A stretch of 64,000 nucleotides of DNA from Leeia oryzae DSM 17879 (GTDB lineage Bacteria > Pseudomonadota > Gammaproteobacteria > Burkholderiales > Leeiaceae). The stretch covers positions 146,823 through 210,822 of the forward strand of contig NZ_AQXU01000020.1 in the NCBI RefSeq assembly GCF_000376945.1, read 5' to 3'. The stretch's first letter is position 1, and every line of letters starts with the position of its first letter. A program made the translations under genes and the position numbers. Below, piece after piece: positions 18,173 to 26,909 of the stretch. A model generated the notes under the pieces. That model ran no database searches. It had not been told where the DNA came from and saw only the letters and a program-made list of their open reading frames with translations.

Positions 18173-19894
18173 TTACTCTGCTCTGGTTTTTACATAACGT
18201 CCAGGCGCAGCTTCAATGGCTTTATAGGTACGATTGCCAGCCGATTTAGGGGCCTTGGTTTTTTCACCAGACAACTTGCCCAGCCAGTTTGAGTAATCTG
18301 GCCACCAGCTGCCAGGATTGCTCTGAGCGCCTTGCAGCCACAGGTCAGAAGACGTTGGCAGCTGATCGTTTACCCAATAATTACGCTTGTTGGTGGTCAC
18401 CGGGTTGATCGTACCGGCAATATGACCTGAAGCTCCCAATACAAAGCGTTGCGGCCCGGTCAGGTACTGTGTGCTCAGGTACGCTGTTTTCCACGGTACG
18501 ATATGGTCTTCCTGCGCGGCAAACAGATAGACAGGAATGTCGATCTTGCGCACATCAATCTTCACGCCACACAACTCCATCTTGCCGGGTTTGGTCAGAT
18601 TGTTTTCGATATACATATTACGCAGGTAATAGGTATGCATCGGCAGCGGCAGATTGGTGCCGTCCGAGTTCCAGTACAGCAGATCAAATGGAGGTGGTGT
18701 CTTGCCTTTGAGGTAATTGTTCACCACATAGTTCCAGATCAGGTCATTGGCACGCAGGCTGGAGAATGTTGCCGCCAGCTCTTTGCCCTTGACCAGACCA
18801 CCTTCTGATAGCTTGATTTCTTTCAGGCGTACCAGGTTTTCGTCCAGATACACCTTGATCGGACCCGGCTCGCTGTGATCAATCATGGAGGTCAGGTAAG
18901 TTGCAGAATTAATGCTCTTGTCGCCCTTGGCACGCAACACGGCCAGCGCGGTGGTCAGGATCGTACCGCCAATGCAGAAACCCATGGCGTTCATGTCATC
19001 TTTGCCAGTGACCGACTTGACGACTTCCATTGCCTTGAATACGCCCTTGGTCAGATAGTCTTCCCAGGTATAGTGCTTCATGTCTTCGGTCGCGCTGCGC
19101 CATGACATCAGGAAGGTGGTATAACCTTGCGACACAATGTAGCGAATCAGAGAATTCTCTGGCTGCATGTCCATCAGGTAGTACTTGTTGATGCAAGGTG
19201 GCACGATCAGCAGCGGCCGCTCGAATACTTCATCGGTTGACGGTGTGTATTGGATCAGCTGGAACAGTTCGTTTTCGAAGATCACCTGACCCGGGGTAAT
19301 CGCCATGTTCTTGCCGACTTCAAACTTGGATTCGTCGGTCATGGTGATGTAGCCCTTTTGCATGTCTTCCAGCATGTTTTTCATGCCTTCAACCAGGCTT
19401 TCACCTTTGGTATCTGCTGCCAGCTTCAGGACTTCCGGGTTGGTCAACGCAAAATTGCTGGGGCTCATGGCATCCAGGAACTGCTTGGTGAAAAAGCGCA
19501 TGCGCTCTTTCTGCTCGTCCTCTGCCTGGGTCTTGTCGACCATGTCCATCAGCCATTTGGAAGTACTCAGATAACTCTGGCGGACATAGTTGAAAAACGG
19601 GAACTGTTCCCACTCCGGCGCAGCAAAACGCTTGTCCTTGACCGGCATGTCGGCTGGTTGCCCCATCACGCCTTGCCATGCTTGCATCTGCTGTTGATAC
19701 AACTGGTTTTGTAACTGGCTTAACTGGCTGGCATTTTGCCAGAAACCCGAAAACAGGCTGGCATATGGATTGGTTGCAGATTCCGGGGATTGTGGCGGTA
19801 CGGCTTTGGCAAACTGTTCTACAAACTGCTGATTGGCCTTGGTAATTTGCTCGAAAAACTCGGCCAACCCCTGGCCAGGTTTGGATTCAGACAT
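18173..19894 (-). CDS. phaC: Class I poly(3-hydroxyalkanoate) synthase
   Basis: PHA synthase of 573 residues polymerising hydroxyacyl-CoA into PHA at the granule surface. The lipase-box-like GFCIGG holds nucleophile C307; D463 (QEDHIVPW) and H491 (GASGHIAGTINP) complete the triad. The N-terminal 190 residues form the PhaC_N region with FFNYVRQSYLSTSKWL. Length and lack of an adjacent phaE indicate class I. It is transcribed towards the thiolase gene; a PhaR-like sequence lies 175 bases upstream at 20069. Confidence 0.96.
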   Translation of the reverse strand: MSESKPGQGLAEFFEQITKANQQFVEQFAKAVPPQSPESATNPYASLFSGFWQNASQLSQLQNQLYQQQMQAWQGVMGQPADMPVKDKRFAAPEWEQFPFFNYVRQSYLSTSKWLMDMVDKTQAEDEQKERMRFFTKQFLDAMSPSNFALTNPEVLKLAADTKGESLVEGMKNMLEDMQKGYITMTDESKFEVGKNMAITPGQVIFENELFQLIQYTPSTDEVFERPLLIVPPCINKYYLMDMQPENSLIRYIVSQGYTTFLMSWRSATEDMKHYTWEDYLTKGVFKAMEVVKSVTGKDDMNAMGFCIGGTILTTALAVLRAKGDKSINSATYLTSMIDHSEPGPIKVYLDENLVRLKEIKLSEGGLVKGKELAATFSSLRANDLIWNYVVNNYLKGKTPPPFDLLYWNSDGTNLPLPMHTYYLRNMYIENNLTKPGKMELCGVKIDVRKIDIPVYLFAAQEDHIVPWKTAYLSTQYLTGPQRFVLGASGHIAGTINPVTTNKRNYWVNDQLPTSSDLWLQGAQSNPGSWWPDYSNWLGKLSGEKTKAPKSAGNRTYKAIEAAPGRYVKTRAE

Positions 19895-20320
19895 TCGTGA
19901 AGCTCCCTCTGCATAATCCGGTACAGCATTTGCTAACTGGATATTTCATATTAAATACGGCACTTTTATCAGGCACCATCAGCAGAACCAACAGCCGCCC
20001 TCTTTTTACCCGCTACCAGACAAAATCATCAGTCGTTAAACTGATCAAAGTAACATATTAGCTCTTTTTTGCTGCAAAGCAACATAAACTCGTCAGAATT
20101 TGAGGAAGATCGAAAAAAACCAATGCGAACACACGTATCAGGCGGGTTTCGGCCCAGAAAAATGCATATGCCGGTGCCTGTATCATCATACGAAATGACG
20201 CTTAGCACAAGATATTTTCCGGAGAATATTCAGGACGCGGCATCCACACATGCCAAGGGAGATGAGAGCTGTTAAGATGCAGCCCTGCCTGATTATGGAC
20301 CAAACCTCAAGAACACCAAG
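19895..20320. other. 426-base gap upstream of phaC
   Basis: No convincing gene; a 68-codon plus-strand frame at 20069 has no coding character. The gap should contain the phaC promoter (minus) and that of the small membrane protein (plus). TTGCTGCAAAGCAAC at 20069-20083, read on the minus strand as GTTGCTTTGCAGCAA, resembles the PhaR-like site GTTGCATTGCACAA upstream of the phasin gene, so phaC may share PhaR control. Confidence 0.5.
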
Positions 20321-20563
20321 ATGAAACATATTATTCTCATTGCCTGGCTGTATATCGTGATACTCATGGCTGCCAGCAGCGGCAGCATTGCGCGTGCCGT
20401 GAATGTCGTGCTGTTTCTGGGCGTGATTCCTGTAGGCTTGGCGCTATGGACATCGTTGCGAAAGGTCCACATGCGCCAGCAGGCATTGAAAGAAGCACAA
20501 GCCGAGCGTCTTGCCAGCGAGGCAGCCGCAGAAGCTACGGATGCGCCGGAAGAATCTCGCTAA
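20321..20563 (+). CDS. Small inner-membrane protein of unknown function
   Basis: 80 residues with two hydrophobic segments (about residues 3-20 and 27-44), a basic stretch SLRKVHMRQQALK, and an alanine- and glutamate-rich charged tail to the C-terminus. It looks like a two-helix membrane protein with a cytoplasmic tail. No family is recognised. It converges on pgeF and the two frames overlap by four bases at the stop codons. Confidence 0.7.
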   Translation: MKHIILIAWLYIVILMAASSGSIARAVNVVLFLGVIPVGLALWTSLRKVHMRQQALKEAQAERLASEAAAEATDAPEESR

Positions 20564-21303
20564 TCCAGCCAGACCAGGCTAGCCTGCCGGCCGGTTTGCT
20601 GATCCCGTCGGTAAGAGAAAAAGCGCTGGCGGTCGGTATAGGTGCACAAGTCCCCGCCAAAAATATGCTGCCTACCCACGCCAGCCTGCTGCAAGCGCAG
20701 GCGTGCCAACTGGTAAATATCTGCCAGCCATTTACCAGGCTTGCCGGCCACAAAAGCCTGTGCCGCCGCCGGGTCAACCGCCATAAAAGCAGCCCGTACC
20801 TCATCCCCGACTTCAAATGCGTCAGGGCCAATTGCCGCCCCCAGCCAGACAACCACATCGGCCGGATCAACCGCCATGGCTGACAGGGTGGCTTCCAGTA
20901 CACCATGACACAAACCACGCCAGCCTGCATGCGCGGCCCCCACCACGGTGCCGTGCACATCCGCAAACAAGACGGGTAGACAATCTGCCGTCTGAACGGC
21001 GCAAACCTGCCCTTTTCGACGACTGATCACGGCATCTGCTACCGGTACGTCTGCATGCGCACTGTCCAGATCCACCACCGCAATGCCGTGCACCTGTTGC
21101 AGCCACACCGGGCTGGCAGGCAGAAAGGCATCCAGCAAATGGCGGTTTTGTGTGACATCGTCGATCCGGTCGTTGACATGCGAACCCAGATTCAGCGCAT
21201 CAAACGGCGCCTGACTAACACCGCCCAACCGGGTTGTTGCCAGCGCCTTGACACCGTTGGGTGCTTGCCATTGCGGCACAATCAGGTGCTCAGTAGTCAG
21301 CAT
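20560..21303 (-). CDS. pgeF: Peptidoglycan editing factor PgeF (YfiH/laccase-domain protein)
   Basis: 247 residues of the polyphenol oxidase/YfiH family with the zinc-site motifs QQVHG, QTADCLPVLF and HAGWRGL. E. coli PgeF removes mis-incorporated serine-containing precursors during peptidoglycan synthesis; earlier annotations call it laccase. The start at 21303 is chosen because AGGAG lies six bases upstream; the ATG at 21309 touches that site. It overlaps the 3' end of rluD by 14 bases, so it is probably co-transcribed and translationally coupled. Confidence 0.92.
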   Translation of the reverse strand: MLTTEHLIVPQWQAPNGVKALATTRLGGVSQAPFDALNLGSHVNDRIDDVTQNRHLLDAFLPASPVWLQQVHGIAVVDLDSAHADVPVADAVISRRKGQVCAVQTADCLPVLFADVHGTVVGAAHAGWRGLCHGVLEATLSAMAVDPADVVVWLGAAIGPDAFEVGDEVRAAFMAVDPAAAQAFVAGKPGKWLADIYQLARLRLQQAGVGRQHIFGGDLCTYTDRQRFFSYRRDQQTGRQASLVWLD

Positions 21304-22276
21304 CTGCATCTCCTAGGCTGTCAATCAGGTCTTGCATATCCTCCGGAATATCGGCCTCCCACTGCATGCGCATGCCGGTTCTCGGGTGAATCAGCCCCAG
21401 CCGCCGCGCATGCAAAGCCTGGCGCGGAAACAGCTCGGACGTTGCCCGGTGACCATACAGCGGGTCCCCCACCAGCGGGTGGCCGATATATTGCATATGC
21501 ACCCGAATCTGGTGTGTTCGCCCGGTTTCCAGCCTGCACGTCACCAGGGTAAAACCAGGCCAGTTCATCTGTGGCTCAAAGTGCGTCACGGCTGGTTTAC
21601 CGGCTGACAGACCCACGGGCAAAACCGCCATTTTCAGGCGATCTTTCTGATGCCTACCAATCGGTGCATCAATCGTGCCGCCCACACTGATATGCCCGCG
21701 CGCCACCGCCATGTATTCCCGTTTGACAGTTCTGGCCTGCAACTGTCTCACCAGCTCAGTCTGTGCGGGGATGTTTCTGGCCACGACCATCAAACCACTG
21801 GTGTCCTTATCCAGGCGGTGCACAATGCCGGCCCTTGGTACGCTAAACAGCTGCTCATCAAACGCCAGCAAGCCATTCAGCAGTGTGCCAGACCAGTTAC
21901 CATGCCCCGGGTGAACCACCAGGCCTGCGGGCTTGTTGATCACCAGAATGTCTTCATCCGCATAAACAATGGGCAAGTCCATCGGTTCGGCACGGAAAGC
22001 CAGTTGCTCCGGCGCCATTTCCGGCAAGACATAGACCTCTTCACCACCATAAACTTTGGTTTTCTGGGTCGCCAGCTCCCCGTTCAGGAGAACGCGTTCA
22101 TTTTTTATCCATTGCTGCAAACGGCTTCTGGAGTAGGCTGGCAACAGCTTTGCAAGGGCCTGATCAAGCCTTAAACCGCTGAAATCGTCAGGTAAAATCC
22201 ATTCTTGCGCGTCCTCCCCGTTTTCAGATGGCATGTTTGCGCTATAATCATTGGACTCGACTTTGGATTCGGACAT
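21290..22276 (-). CDS. rluD: 23S rRNA pseudouridine synthase RluD
   Basis: 328 residues: an N-terminal S4 RNA-binding domain (about 27-90, GLRLDQALAKLLPAYSRSRLQQWI) and a RluA-type catalytic domain with the catalytic aspartate D156 in HRLDKDTSGLMVVA. RluD makes pseudouridines in helix 69 of 23S rRNA. The upstream neighbour bamD diverges and the two ATGs share the sequence CATG, a head-to-head overlap of two bases. A later ATG at 22234 would remove the overlap but lacks a ribosome site. Confidence 0.93.
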   Translation of the reverse strand: MSESKVESNDYSANMPSENGEDAQEWILPDDFSGLRLDQALAKLLPAYSRSRLQQWIKNERVLLNGELATQKTKVYGGEEVYVLPEMAPEQLAFRAEPMDLPIVYADEDILVINKPAGLVVHPGHGNWSGTLLNGLLAFDEQLFSVPRAGIVHRLDKDTSGLMVVARNIPAQTELVRQLQARTVKREYMAVARGHISVGGTIDAPIGRHQKDRLKMAVLPVGLSAGKPAVTHFEPQMNWPGFTLVTCRLETGRTHQIRVHMQYIGHPLVGDPLYGHRATSELFPRQALHARRLGLIHPRTGMRMQWEADIPEDMQDLIDSLGDADADY

Positions 22277-23060
22277 GAAGAAACTTCTCTATATTGCACT
22301 GGCAACCGCCCTGCTGGCTGGCTGTGGTAGTTCTGAAAAAAAGGACCCGACAACAAAATGGTCCGCAAATAAACTGTATTCTGAAGCAAAGTTTGCATTA
22401 GACGACAAGAATTATACGCAAGCTATAGAGTATTTTGAGAAACTTGAAGCGCGCTACCCCTATGGGCAGTACGCCTTGTCTGCTCAGTTGAACCAGGCAT
22501 ACGCAAACTATAAGGATGATGAACCCGCCGCCGCCATTGCCGCGTGTGATCGCTTCATCAAGCTACACCCAACGCATCCGAATGTCGACTACGCCTATTA
22601 TTTGAAAGGCTTGGCCAGCTTTAACGAAGACACCGGCTTTTTTGCCAGTATCGCCAACCAGGACATGACCGAGCGTGACCCGAAAGCGGCACGCGAATCG
22701 TTCGAGGCATTCAAGCAACTCACCACACTGTTCCCGAAAAGCAAATACACGCCTGACGCACTGGGCAGAATGCGTTATCTGGTGAACTCGCTGGCCTCTC
22801 ACGAGGTTGGTGTTGCCAAATATTACATGAAGCGCCAGGCCTATGTGGCAGCTGTTAACCGGGCCAAATACGCCATCGAGCAATACCCGCAAGCACCGGC
22901 CGTTGAAGAAGCGCTGGTGGTCTTGACGGCCGCCTATGACAAACTGGGCATGAACGACCTGCGTGATGACAGCAAACGCGTCCTGGACCGTACCTTCCCG
23001 AACAGTAAATACCTGAACGGTGAAATCCAGAAGGACAAACCTTGGTGGCAAATCTGGTAA
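22275..23060 (+). CDS. bamD: Outer membrane protein assembly factor BamD (ComL)
   Basis: 261-residue lipoprotein of the BAM complex. A signal peptide ends in the lipobox LLAG-C with the lipidated cysteine at residue 17, followed by tetratricopeptide-like repeats (KLYSEAKFALDDKNYTQAIEYFEKLEARYPYGQ and later YPQAPAVEEALVVL). BamD contacts BamA and helps fold outer membrane proteins. The start at 22275 is chosen because it gives the signal peptide directly; eight extra upstream codons exist in frame. Its ATG overlaps that of rluD head to head. Confidence 0.95.
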   Translation: MKKLLYIALATALLAGCGSSEKKDPTTKWSANKLYSEAKFALDDKNYTQAIEYFEKLEARYPYGQYALSAQLNQAYANYKDDEPAAAIAACDRFIKLHPTHPNVDYAYYLKGLASFNEDTGFFASIANQDMTERDPKAARESFEAFKQLTTLFPKSKYTPDALGRMRYLVNSLASHEVGVAKYYMKRQAYVAAVNRAKYAIEQYPQAPAVEEALVVLTAAYDKLGMNDLRDDSKRVLDRTFPNSKYLNGEIQKDKPWWQIW

Positions 23061-23079
23061 TTCGTTCGTCAGCATTTCT

Positions 23080-23123
23080 GCACCAAATAAAACAGCCGGT
23101 TATCCGGCTGTTTTATTTGGTGC
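23080..23123. terminator. Long perfect-palindrome bidirectional terminator (bamD / NadR-like)
   Basis: 20-base perfectly complementary arms around TTAT, the left arm GCACCAAATAAAACAGCCGG. As at 8040, the A/T tracts lie inside the paired arms. It separates the convergent bamD and NadR-like genes. Confidence 0.9.
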
Positions 23124-23146
23124 TATCGCACTAGCAATCGAACGGA

Positions 23147-24019
23147 TTACAGCACCAATAAACGCCTGATACTCGCCACAGCCGCATTTAGCCGGTCAGC
23201 CCCCGCCCCGCCGATACGCTCGTATCGACAGCCATATTTTTGCAACCAGCTTTCAGCATGGTCAGACCCGAACTCCCGCCGATCCGGATACTTGCGCTGA
23301 TGATCCGGCACAAACGGCAAATCATCATCCAGCAGCAAATAAACCACACCTTCTTGCGTCTCCGCCATCACATGCCCGGCATCTGGCAAGGCCCCGAAAT
23401 ACCACGTATACCACATGATTGATGAAAGTACATTGGTATCACAGACAATCCATGGGCTCTCGGTCATACCGGCATATGCCTGATTCAATGCCTGCTGCAC
23501 AAGCATGATGGTGTTGGCGTCTTGTTCATCACACTGATTGTGAAACACATCAAACCACAGGCGGACATATTCATCCAGATAAGGCACCTGAAAATGCACG
23601 GCCAATTGCTTCGCCAGCGTACTTTTGCCGACCGACTCCGGACCAAACAACACAAGCTGCTGCGCTGGGGTTGCTTCCGCCCTTGCCAAGGCATAGTTAC
23701 TGGTAGTAATCGCTGGCAAAGGCAAAAACGGGAATCCCGTATTCTGGCAGTAGGCGATCGCTTCTGGACCATACGCGCACAGCAATCGTGCAGGATTATC
23801 TGTCAGCCGGGTTTGCTCATCGACGCTTAATGCAGACAGCAGTGCCAAATCCATAAAAGCCGGCTTTTCTACGCGTGGCAACACCAGCTGCAAGACACGT
23901 GTCAGAAAACGATATTCCGCCTCTGATAACCTGGATGTCAGTATCAGTGCACCAGAAAAAGAATTGCCCACCAGTTTGGCGGGCAATGCATTCATGCCTT
24001 GTAGCGGGTTACTGCTCAT
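23147..24019 (-). CDS. NadR-like ATPase/kinase with unassigned N-terminal domain
   Basis: 290 residues. The C-terminal part (about 120-290) has a Walker A motif GPESVGKST at 126 and resembles the ribosylnicotinamide kinase domain of Nad[25 protein letters not shown] and [24 protein letters not shown] correspond to the NadR order of motifs. The NadR nucleotidyltransferase and HTH domains are absent. Residues 1-115 match no family with confidence; the [11 protein letters not shown]...[10 protein letters not shown] pattern is only weakly reminiscent of uracil-glycosylase/HolD-like folds. Its ATG overlaps the fdxA stop as ATGA, implying coupling. Substrate is unknown; nicotinamide riboside is a guess. 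Confidence 0.75.
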   Translation of the reverse strand: MSSNPLQGMNALPAKLVGNSFSGALILTSRLSEAEYRFLTRVLQLVLPRVEKPAFMDLALLSALSVDEQTRLTDNPARLLCAYGPEAIAYCQNTGFPFLPLPAITTSNYALARAEATPAQQLVLFGPESVGKSTLAKQLAVHFQVPYLDEYVRLWFDVFHNQCDEQDANTIMLVQQALNQAYAGMTESPWIVCDTNVLSSIMWYTWYFGALPDAGHVMAETQEGVVYLLLDDDLPFVPDHQRKYPDRREFGSDHAESWLQKYGCRYERIGGAGADRLNAAVASIRRLLVL

Positions 24020-24354
24020 GCACCGTTACGGTCCAGATACTGCAATTTGTCTTTGACCGAAGACCAGTCCGCATGATCCGGCAATGGGTCTTTTTTCTCG
24101 ACAATTGGCGTCCAGTTTGGATGCTTTGACAATACGGCATTCAGCTCCGTGTACACTTCCTGCCCGGCAGGGACATCGTCCTCTGCATAGATGGCCTCAA
24201 CAGGGCACTCTGCCACGCACAGTGTGCAGTCAATACACTCATCCGGATCAATCACGAGAAAGTTGGGACCTTCACGGAAACAATCCACCGGGCAAACATC
24301 AACACAGTCGGTATATTTGCACTTCACACAGGCTTCGGTTACAACGTAAGTCAT
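24016..24354 (-). CDS. fdxA: 7Fe ferredoxin FdxA
   Basis: 112-residue ferredoxin with one [3Fe-4S] and one [4Fe-4S] cluster, as in Azotobacter FdI. Cysteines 9, 17 and 50 fit the 3Fe site and 21, 40, 43 and 46 the 4Fe site. A long C-terminal extension ([25 protein letters not shown]) is typical of this class. The start at 24354 (MTYVVTEAC) has GAGG upstream; the frame extends three codons to a TTG. It is followed by the NadR-like gene with an ATGA overlap. Confidence 0.95.
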   Translation of the reverse strand: MTYVVTEACVKCKYTDCVDVCPVDCFREGPNFLVIDPDECIDCTLCVAECPVEAIYAEDDVPAGQEVYTELNAVLSKHPNWTPIVEKKDPLPDHADWSSVKDKLQYLDRNGA

Positions 24355-24363
24355 CTGGCGCAA

Positions 24364-24699
24364 ACCTCAAGTTCAGGATTCTTGTAAAAGTAGACTATAA
24401 TACTCTGGTATTCTAACAGATCAATATACGGTTTTTGCAGTAGTTTATGCCAGAAATACCGGCGTTTTACCGCAACCTACCCTGTTTTCTGTCTCTGGCA
24501 CAATTCATGGCGAACCGCCTATTGATTTTTTCTCCATCAATCCCATCTATGAATTCTGACGGGAAAAGAACAGCAGAAATTTCAGGTAATTCACTTGCCT
24601 GACGGCTTTCTTTACGATGCTAAACAATATATTCTTTCCACTGTTAGACTTTTTTGCTGACCGGTCAGCACGTACTTTCGCACCAACAAGGACCCAATC
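24364..24699. other. 336-base gap between fdxA and trxA
   Basis: No gene. It holds divergent promoters for fdxA and trxA. The clearest element is a 16-bp perfect palindrome, TGCTGACCGGTCAGCA, at 24655-24670, 30 bases before the trxA start. A weaker imperfect repeat (TCAGGTAA/TTGCCTGA) is further upstream, near 24582-24602. Confidence 0.55.
24655..24670. promoter_or_regulatory. 16-bp palindrome upstream of trxA
   Basis: TGCTGACCGGTCAGCA is a perfect palindrome just before the trxA ribosome-binding region. It could be an operator or a 5'-leader hairpin; the regulator is not known and no similar site was noticed elsewhere in the window. Confidence 0.5.
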
Positions 24700-25026
24700 A
24701 TGAGCGAACATATTATTCATACCACTGACGATTCATTCCAGGCCGATGTACTGCAATCCGGTACGCCTGTATTGCTGGACTTCTGGGCAGAATGGTGTGG
24801 TCCTTGCAAAATGATTGCGCCAGTACTGGACGAAGTGGCCAAAGACTACGCAGGCAAACTGACCGTGGTTAAGCTGAACATTGATGAAAACCCGGGCACT
24901 CCGCCAAAATTTGGCGTGCGCGGCATCCCTACCCTGATGCTGTTTAAAGACGGTAATGTAGCCGCCACCAAAGTGGGTGCGCTTTCCAAATCCCAATTGG
25001 TTGCTTTTATTGACAGCAACCTCTGA
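24700..25026 (+). CDS. trxA: Thioredoxin 1
   Basis: 108-residue thioredoxin with the redox motif [11 protein letters not shown] (C33, C36), the cis-proline in [11 protein letters not shown], and the buried aspartate in LLDFWA. It is a general disulfide reductase recycled by thioredoxin reductase. It also serves as electron donor to APS reductase, whose gene lies at 36.1 kb. rho follows on the same strand, a gene order common in proteobacteria. Confidence 0.97.
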   Translation: MSEHIIHTTDDSFQADVLQSGTPVLLDFWAEWCGPCKMIAPVLDEVAKDYAGKLTVVKLNIDENPGTPPKFGVRGIPTLMLFKDGNVAATKVGALSKSQLVAFIDSNL

Positions 25027-25064
25027 ACCAGATAGCATCGCCGGAAATTTACAAAATTTTCGCT

Positions 25065-25098
25065 AGTCACCTGACTCATTAAGCTGAATCAGGTGACT
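25065..25098 (+). other. Stem-loop between trxA and rho
   Basis: 10-bp arms AGTCACCTGA/TCAGGTGACT around a 14-base loop, 39 bases after the trxA stop. There is no T run, so it may be a 3' stability hairpin or part of the rho leader. rho leaders commonly carry autoregulatory termination; nothing here proves that. Confidence 0.5.
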
Positions 25099-25185
25099 CT
25101 CCAAAGTCTAGTCTTCACAATTCTGTCGTCTTCACGCTTATCTTTTGTTTCCTTTTTCGTTACCGCAATCACTCGCGAATAGAAC

Positions 25186-26445
25186 ATGCATCTATCAGAC
25201 CTGAAACACCTACACGTATCCGAACTGGTTGAAATGGCCGTAGCCAATGAAATCGACGGTGCTAACCGACTCCGCAAGCAAGATCTCATTTTTGCACTGC
25301 TCAAAAATCAGGCGAAAAAGGGAGAAAGCATTTACGGTGAAGGCACACTCGAAGTACTACCGGATGGCTTTGGCTTTCTTCGCAGCCCGGATACGTCCTA
25401 CCTGGCAGGCCCGGATGACATCTATGTCAGCCCTAGCCAGATCCGCCGCTTTAACCTGCATACAGGTGACTCGATTGAGGGTGAAATCCGCACCCCTAAA
25501 GATGGCGAGCGCTACTTTGCCCTTGTAAAGGTTGACCGCGTTAACGGTGAATCTCCTGAAGCCGCCAAACACAAAATCCTGTTTGAAAACCTGACCCCGC
25601 TCTTCCCTACCCAGCCATTGCGCCTGGAACGGGAAATCAGTGCAGAAGAAAATGCCACAGGCCGCATGATTGACATCATCGCCCCGATTGGCAAAGGTCA
25701 GCGCGGTTTGCTGGTTGCACCGCCAAAATCAGGTAAAACCGTGATGCTGCAGCACTTGGCACACGCCATCAAGGCAAACCATCCGGATGTTATCCTGATT
25801 GTGTTGCTGATTGACGAGCGCCCGGAAGAAGTGACCGAGATGACCCGTACCGTCAAAGGCGAAGTCGTGGCATCTACCTTTGATGAGCCGGCCACCCGTC
25901 ACGTACAGGTCGCCGAGATGGTCATCGAAAAAGCCAAGCGCCTGGTTGAACATAAAAAAGACGTGGTGATCCTGCTGGACTCCATCACCCGTCTGGCCCG
26001 TGCCTATAACACGGTTGTGCCGACTTCCGGCAAGGTCCTGACTGGTGGTGTGGATGCCAATGCGCTGCAACGTCCTAAACGCTTCTTTGGTGCCGCACGT
26101 AATATTGAAGAAGGCGGCTCTTTGACCATTATCGCCACGGCCCTGATTGATACCGGTAGCCGGATGGATGATGTGATTTATGAAGAATTCAAGGGTACCG
26201 GCAACATGGAGATCCACCTGGATCGCCGTATGGCCGAAAAACGCCTGTACCCGGCCATTAACGTTAACCGCTCCGGTACGCGTCGTGAAGAACTGCTGAT
26301 CGAAAAAGATACCCTGCAGAAAATCTGGGTGCTTCGCAAACTGCTGTACCCGATGGACGACCTGGAAGCAACCGAGTTCTTGCTGGACAAATTGAAAGCC
26401 ACCAAAAACAACGCTGGTTTCTTTGACTCCATGCGCCGTGGCTAA
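25186..26445 (+). CDS. rho: Transcription termination factor Rho
   Basis: 419-residue hexameric RNA-dependent ATPase. An N-terminal helix bundle ([18 protein letters not shown]), a cold-shock-like RNA-binding fold ([22 protein letters not shown]) and the ATPase domain with Walker [12 protein letters not shown] (179-) and Walker [12 protein letters not shown] are all visible. The Q-loop/R-loop region [19 protein letters not shown] segment is intact. Length equals that of E. coli Rho. Confidence 0.98.
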   Translation: MHLSDLKHLHVSELVEMAVANEIDGANRLRKQDLIFALLKNQAKKGESIYGEGTLEVLPDGFGFLRSPDTSYLAGPDDIYVSPSQIRRFNLHTGDSIEGEIRTPKDGERYFALVKVDRVNGESPEAAKHKILFENLTPLFPTQPLRLEREISAEENATGRMIDIIAPIGKGQRGLLVAPPKSGKTVMLQHLAHAIKANHPDVILIVLLIDERPEEVTEMTRTVKGEVVASTFDEPATRHVQVAEMVIEKAKRLVEHKKDVVILLDSITRLARAYNTVVPTSGKVLTGGVDANALQRPKRFFGAARNIEEGGSLTIIATALIDTGSRMDDVIYEEFKGTGNMEIHLDRRMAEKRLYPAINVNRSGTRREELLIEKDTLQKIWVLRKLLYPMDDLEATEFLLDKLKATKNNAGFFDSMRRG

Positions 26446-26447
26446 TT

Positions 26448-26471
26448 GCATCAGAGGCTTGCCTCTGATGC
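26448..26471 (+). other. Hairpin after rho
   Basis: Perfect 11-bp arms GCATCAGAGGC/GCCTCTGATGC with only TT between them, starting three bases after the rho stop codon. No T run follows, so termination would need Rho or another factor; it may instead shield the rho mRNA 3' end. Confidence 0.5.
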
Positions 26472-26541
26472 CGGTTTAGTTCATAATCCCGCTTTTAAAG
26501 TGTCGGCACAATCCCGGCACGCTTTATTCTAAGGAAGAATC

Positions 26542-26748
26542 ATGAAAGACGTACATCCAGAGTACAACGAAATTGAAGTTACCTGCAGCTGCGGTAACAA
26601 GTTCAACACCCGCTCTACCATGAGCAAAAACCTGCACATTGAAGTTTGTTCTCAGTGCCATCCATTCTACACTGGCAAACAGAAAGTTATGGATACAGCA
26701 GGTCGTATCGAGAAGTTCAAGAACAAATACGGCACCATGGTTCGCTAA
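26542..26748 (+). CDS. rpmE: 50S ribosomal protein L31 (zinc-binding type)
   Basis: 68-residue L31 with the four cysteines of the C+ form, C15, C17, C36 and C39, in CSCGN and [10 protein letters not shown]. It forms a bridge between subunits and can act as a zinc reserve. It is preceded by a good AAGGAAG ribosome site and ended by a terminator at 26766. Confidence 0.97.
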   Translation: MKDVHPEYNEIEVTCSCGNKFNTRSTMSKNLHIEVCSQCHPFYTGKQKVMDTAGRIEKFKNKYGTMVR

Positions 26749-26765
26749 TCGAATCGTGTTTCCTG

Positions 26766-26793
26766 AAAAAGGCAGCGTATGCTGCCTTTTTTT
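26766..26793 (+). terminator. Rho-independent terminator after rpmE
   Basis: GGCAGC/GCTGCC stem with a GTAT loop, five A before and seven T after, 18 bases past the stop codon. Confidence 0.9.
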
Positions 26794-26909
26794 ATGCCGC
26801 TAGCAAATCGATGTATACTGCCGTATATCAAGATATTTGAATCGTACCGACACTGACACATCTTGTCTGACGGTACGCCATTTGGCTTATTCACTCCCCC
26901 TGTCCAGGC

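Noticed and set aside
20069..20275. 68-codon plus-strand frame in the phaC upstream gap
   Set aside because: No recognisable product and no ribosome site; it overlaps the PhaR-like element.
20988..20997. GCCGTCTGAA, identical to the core of the Neisseria DNA uptake sequence
   Set aside because: It is a single copy and lies in the codons for the conserved QTADC motif of pgeF, so it is explained by protein coding; uptake sequences would be repeated many times in 64 kb.
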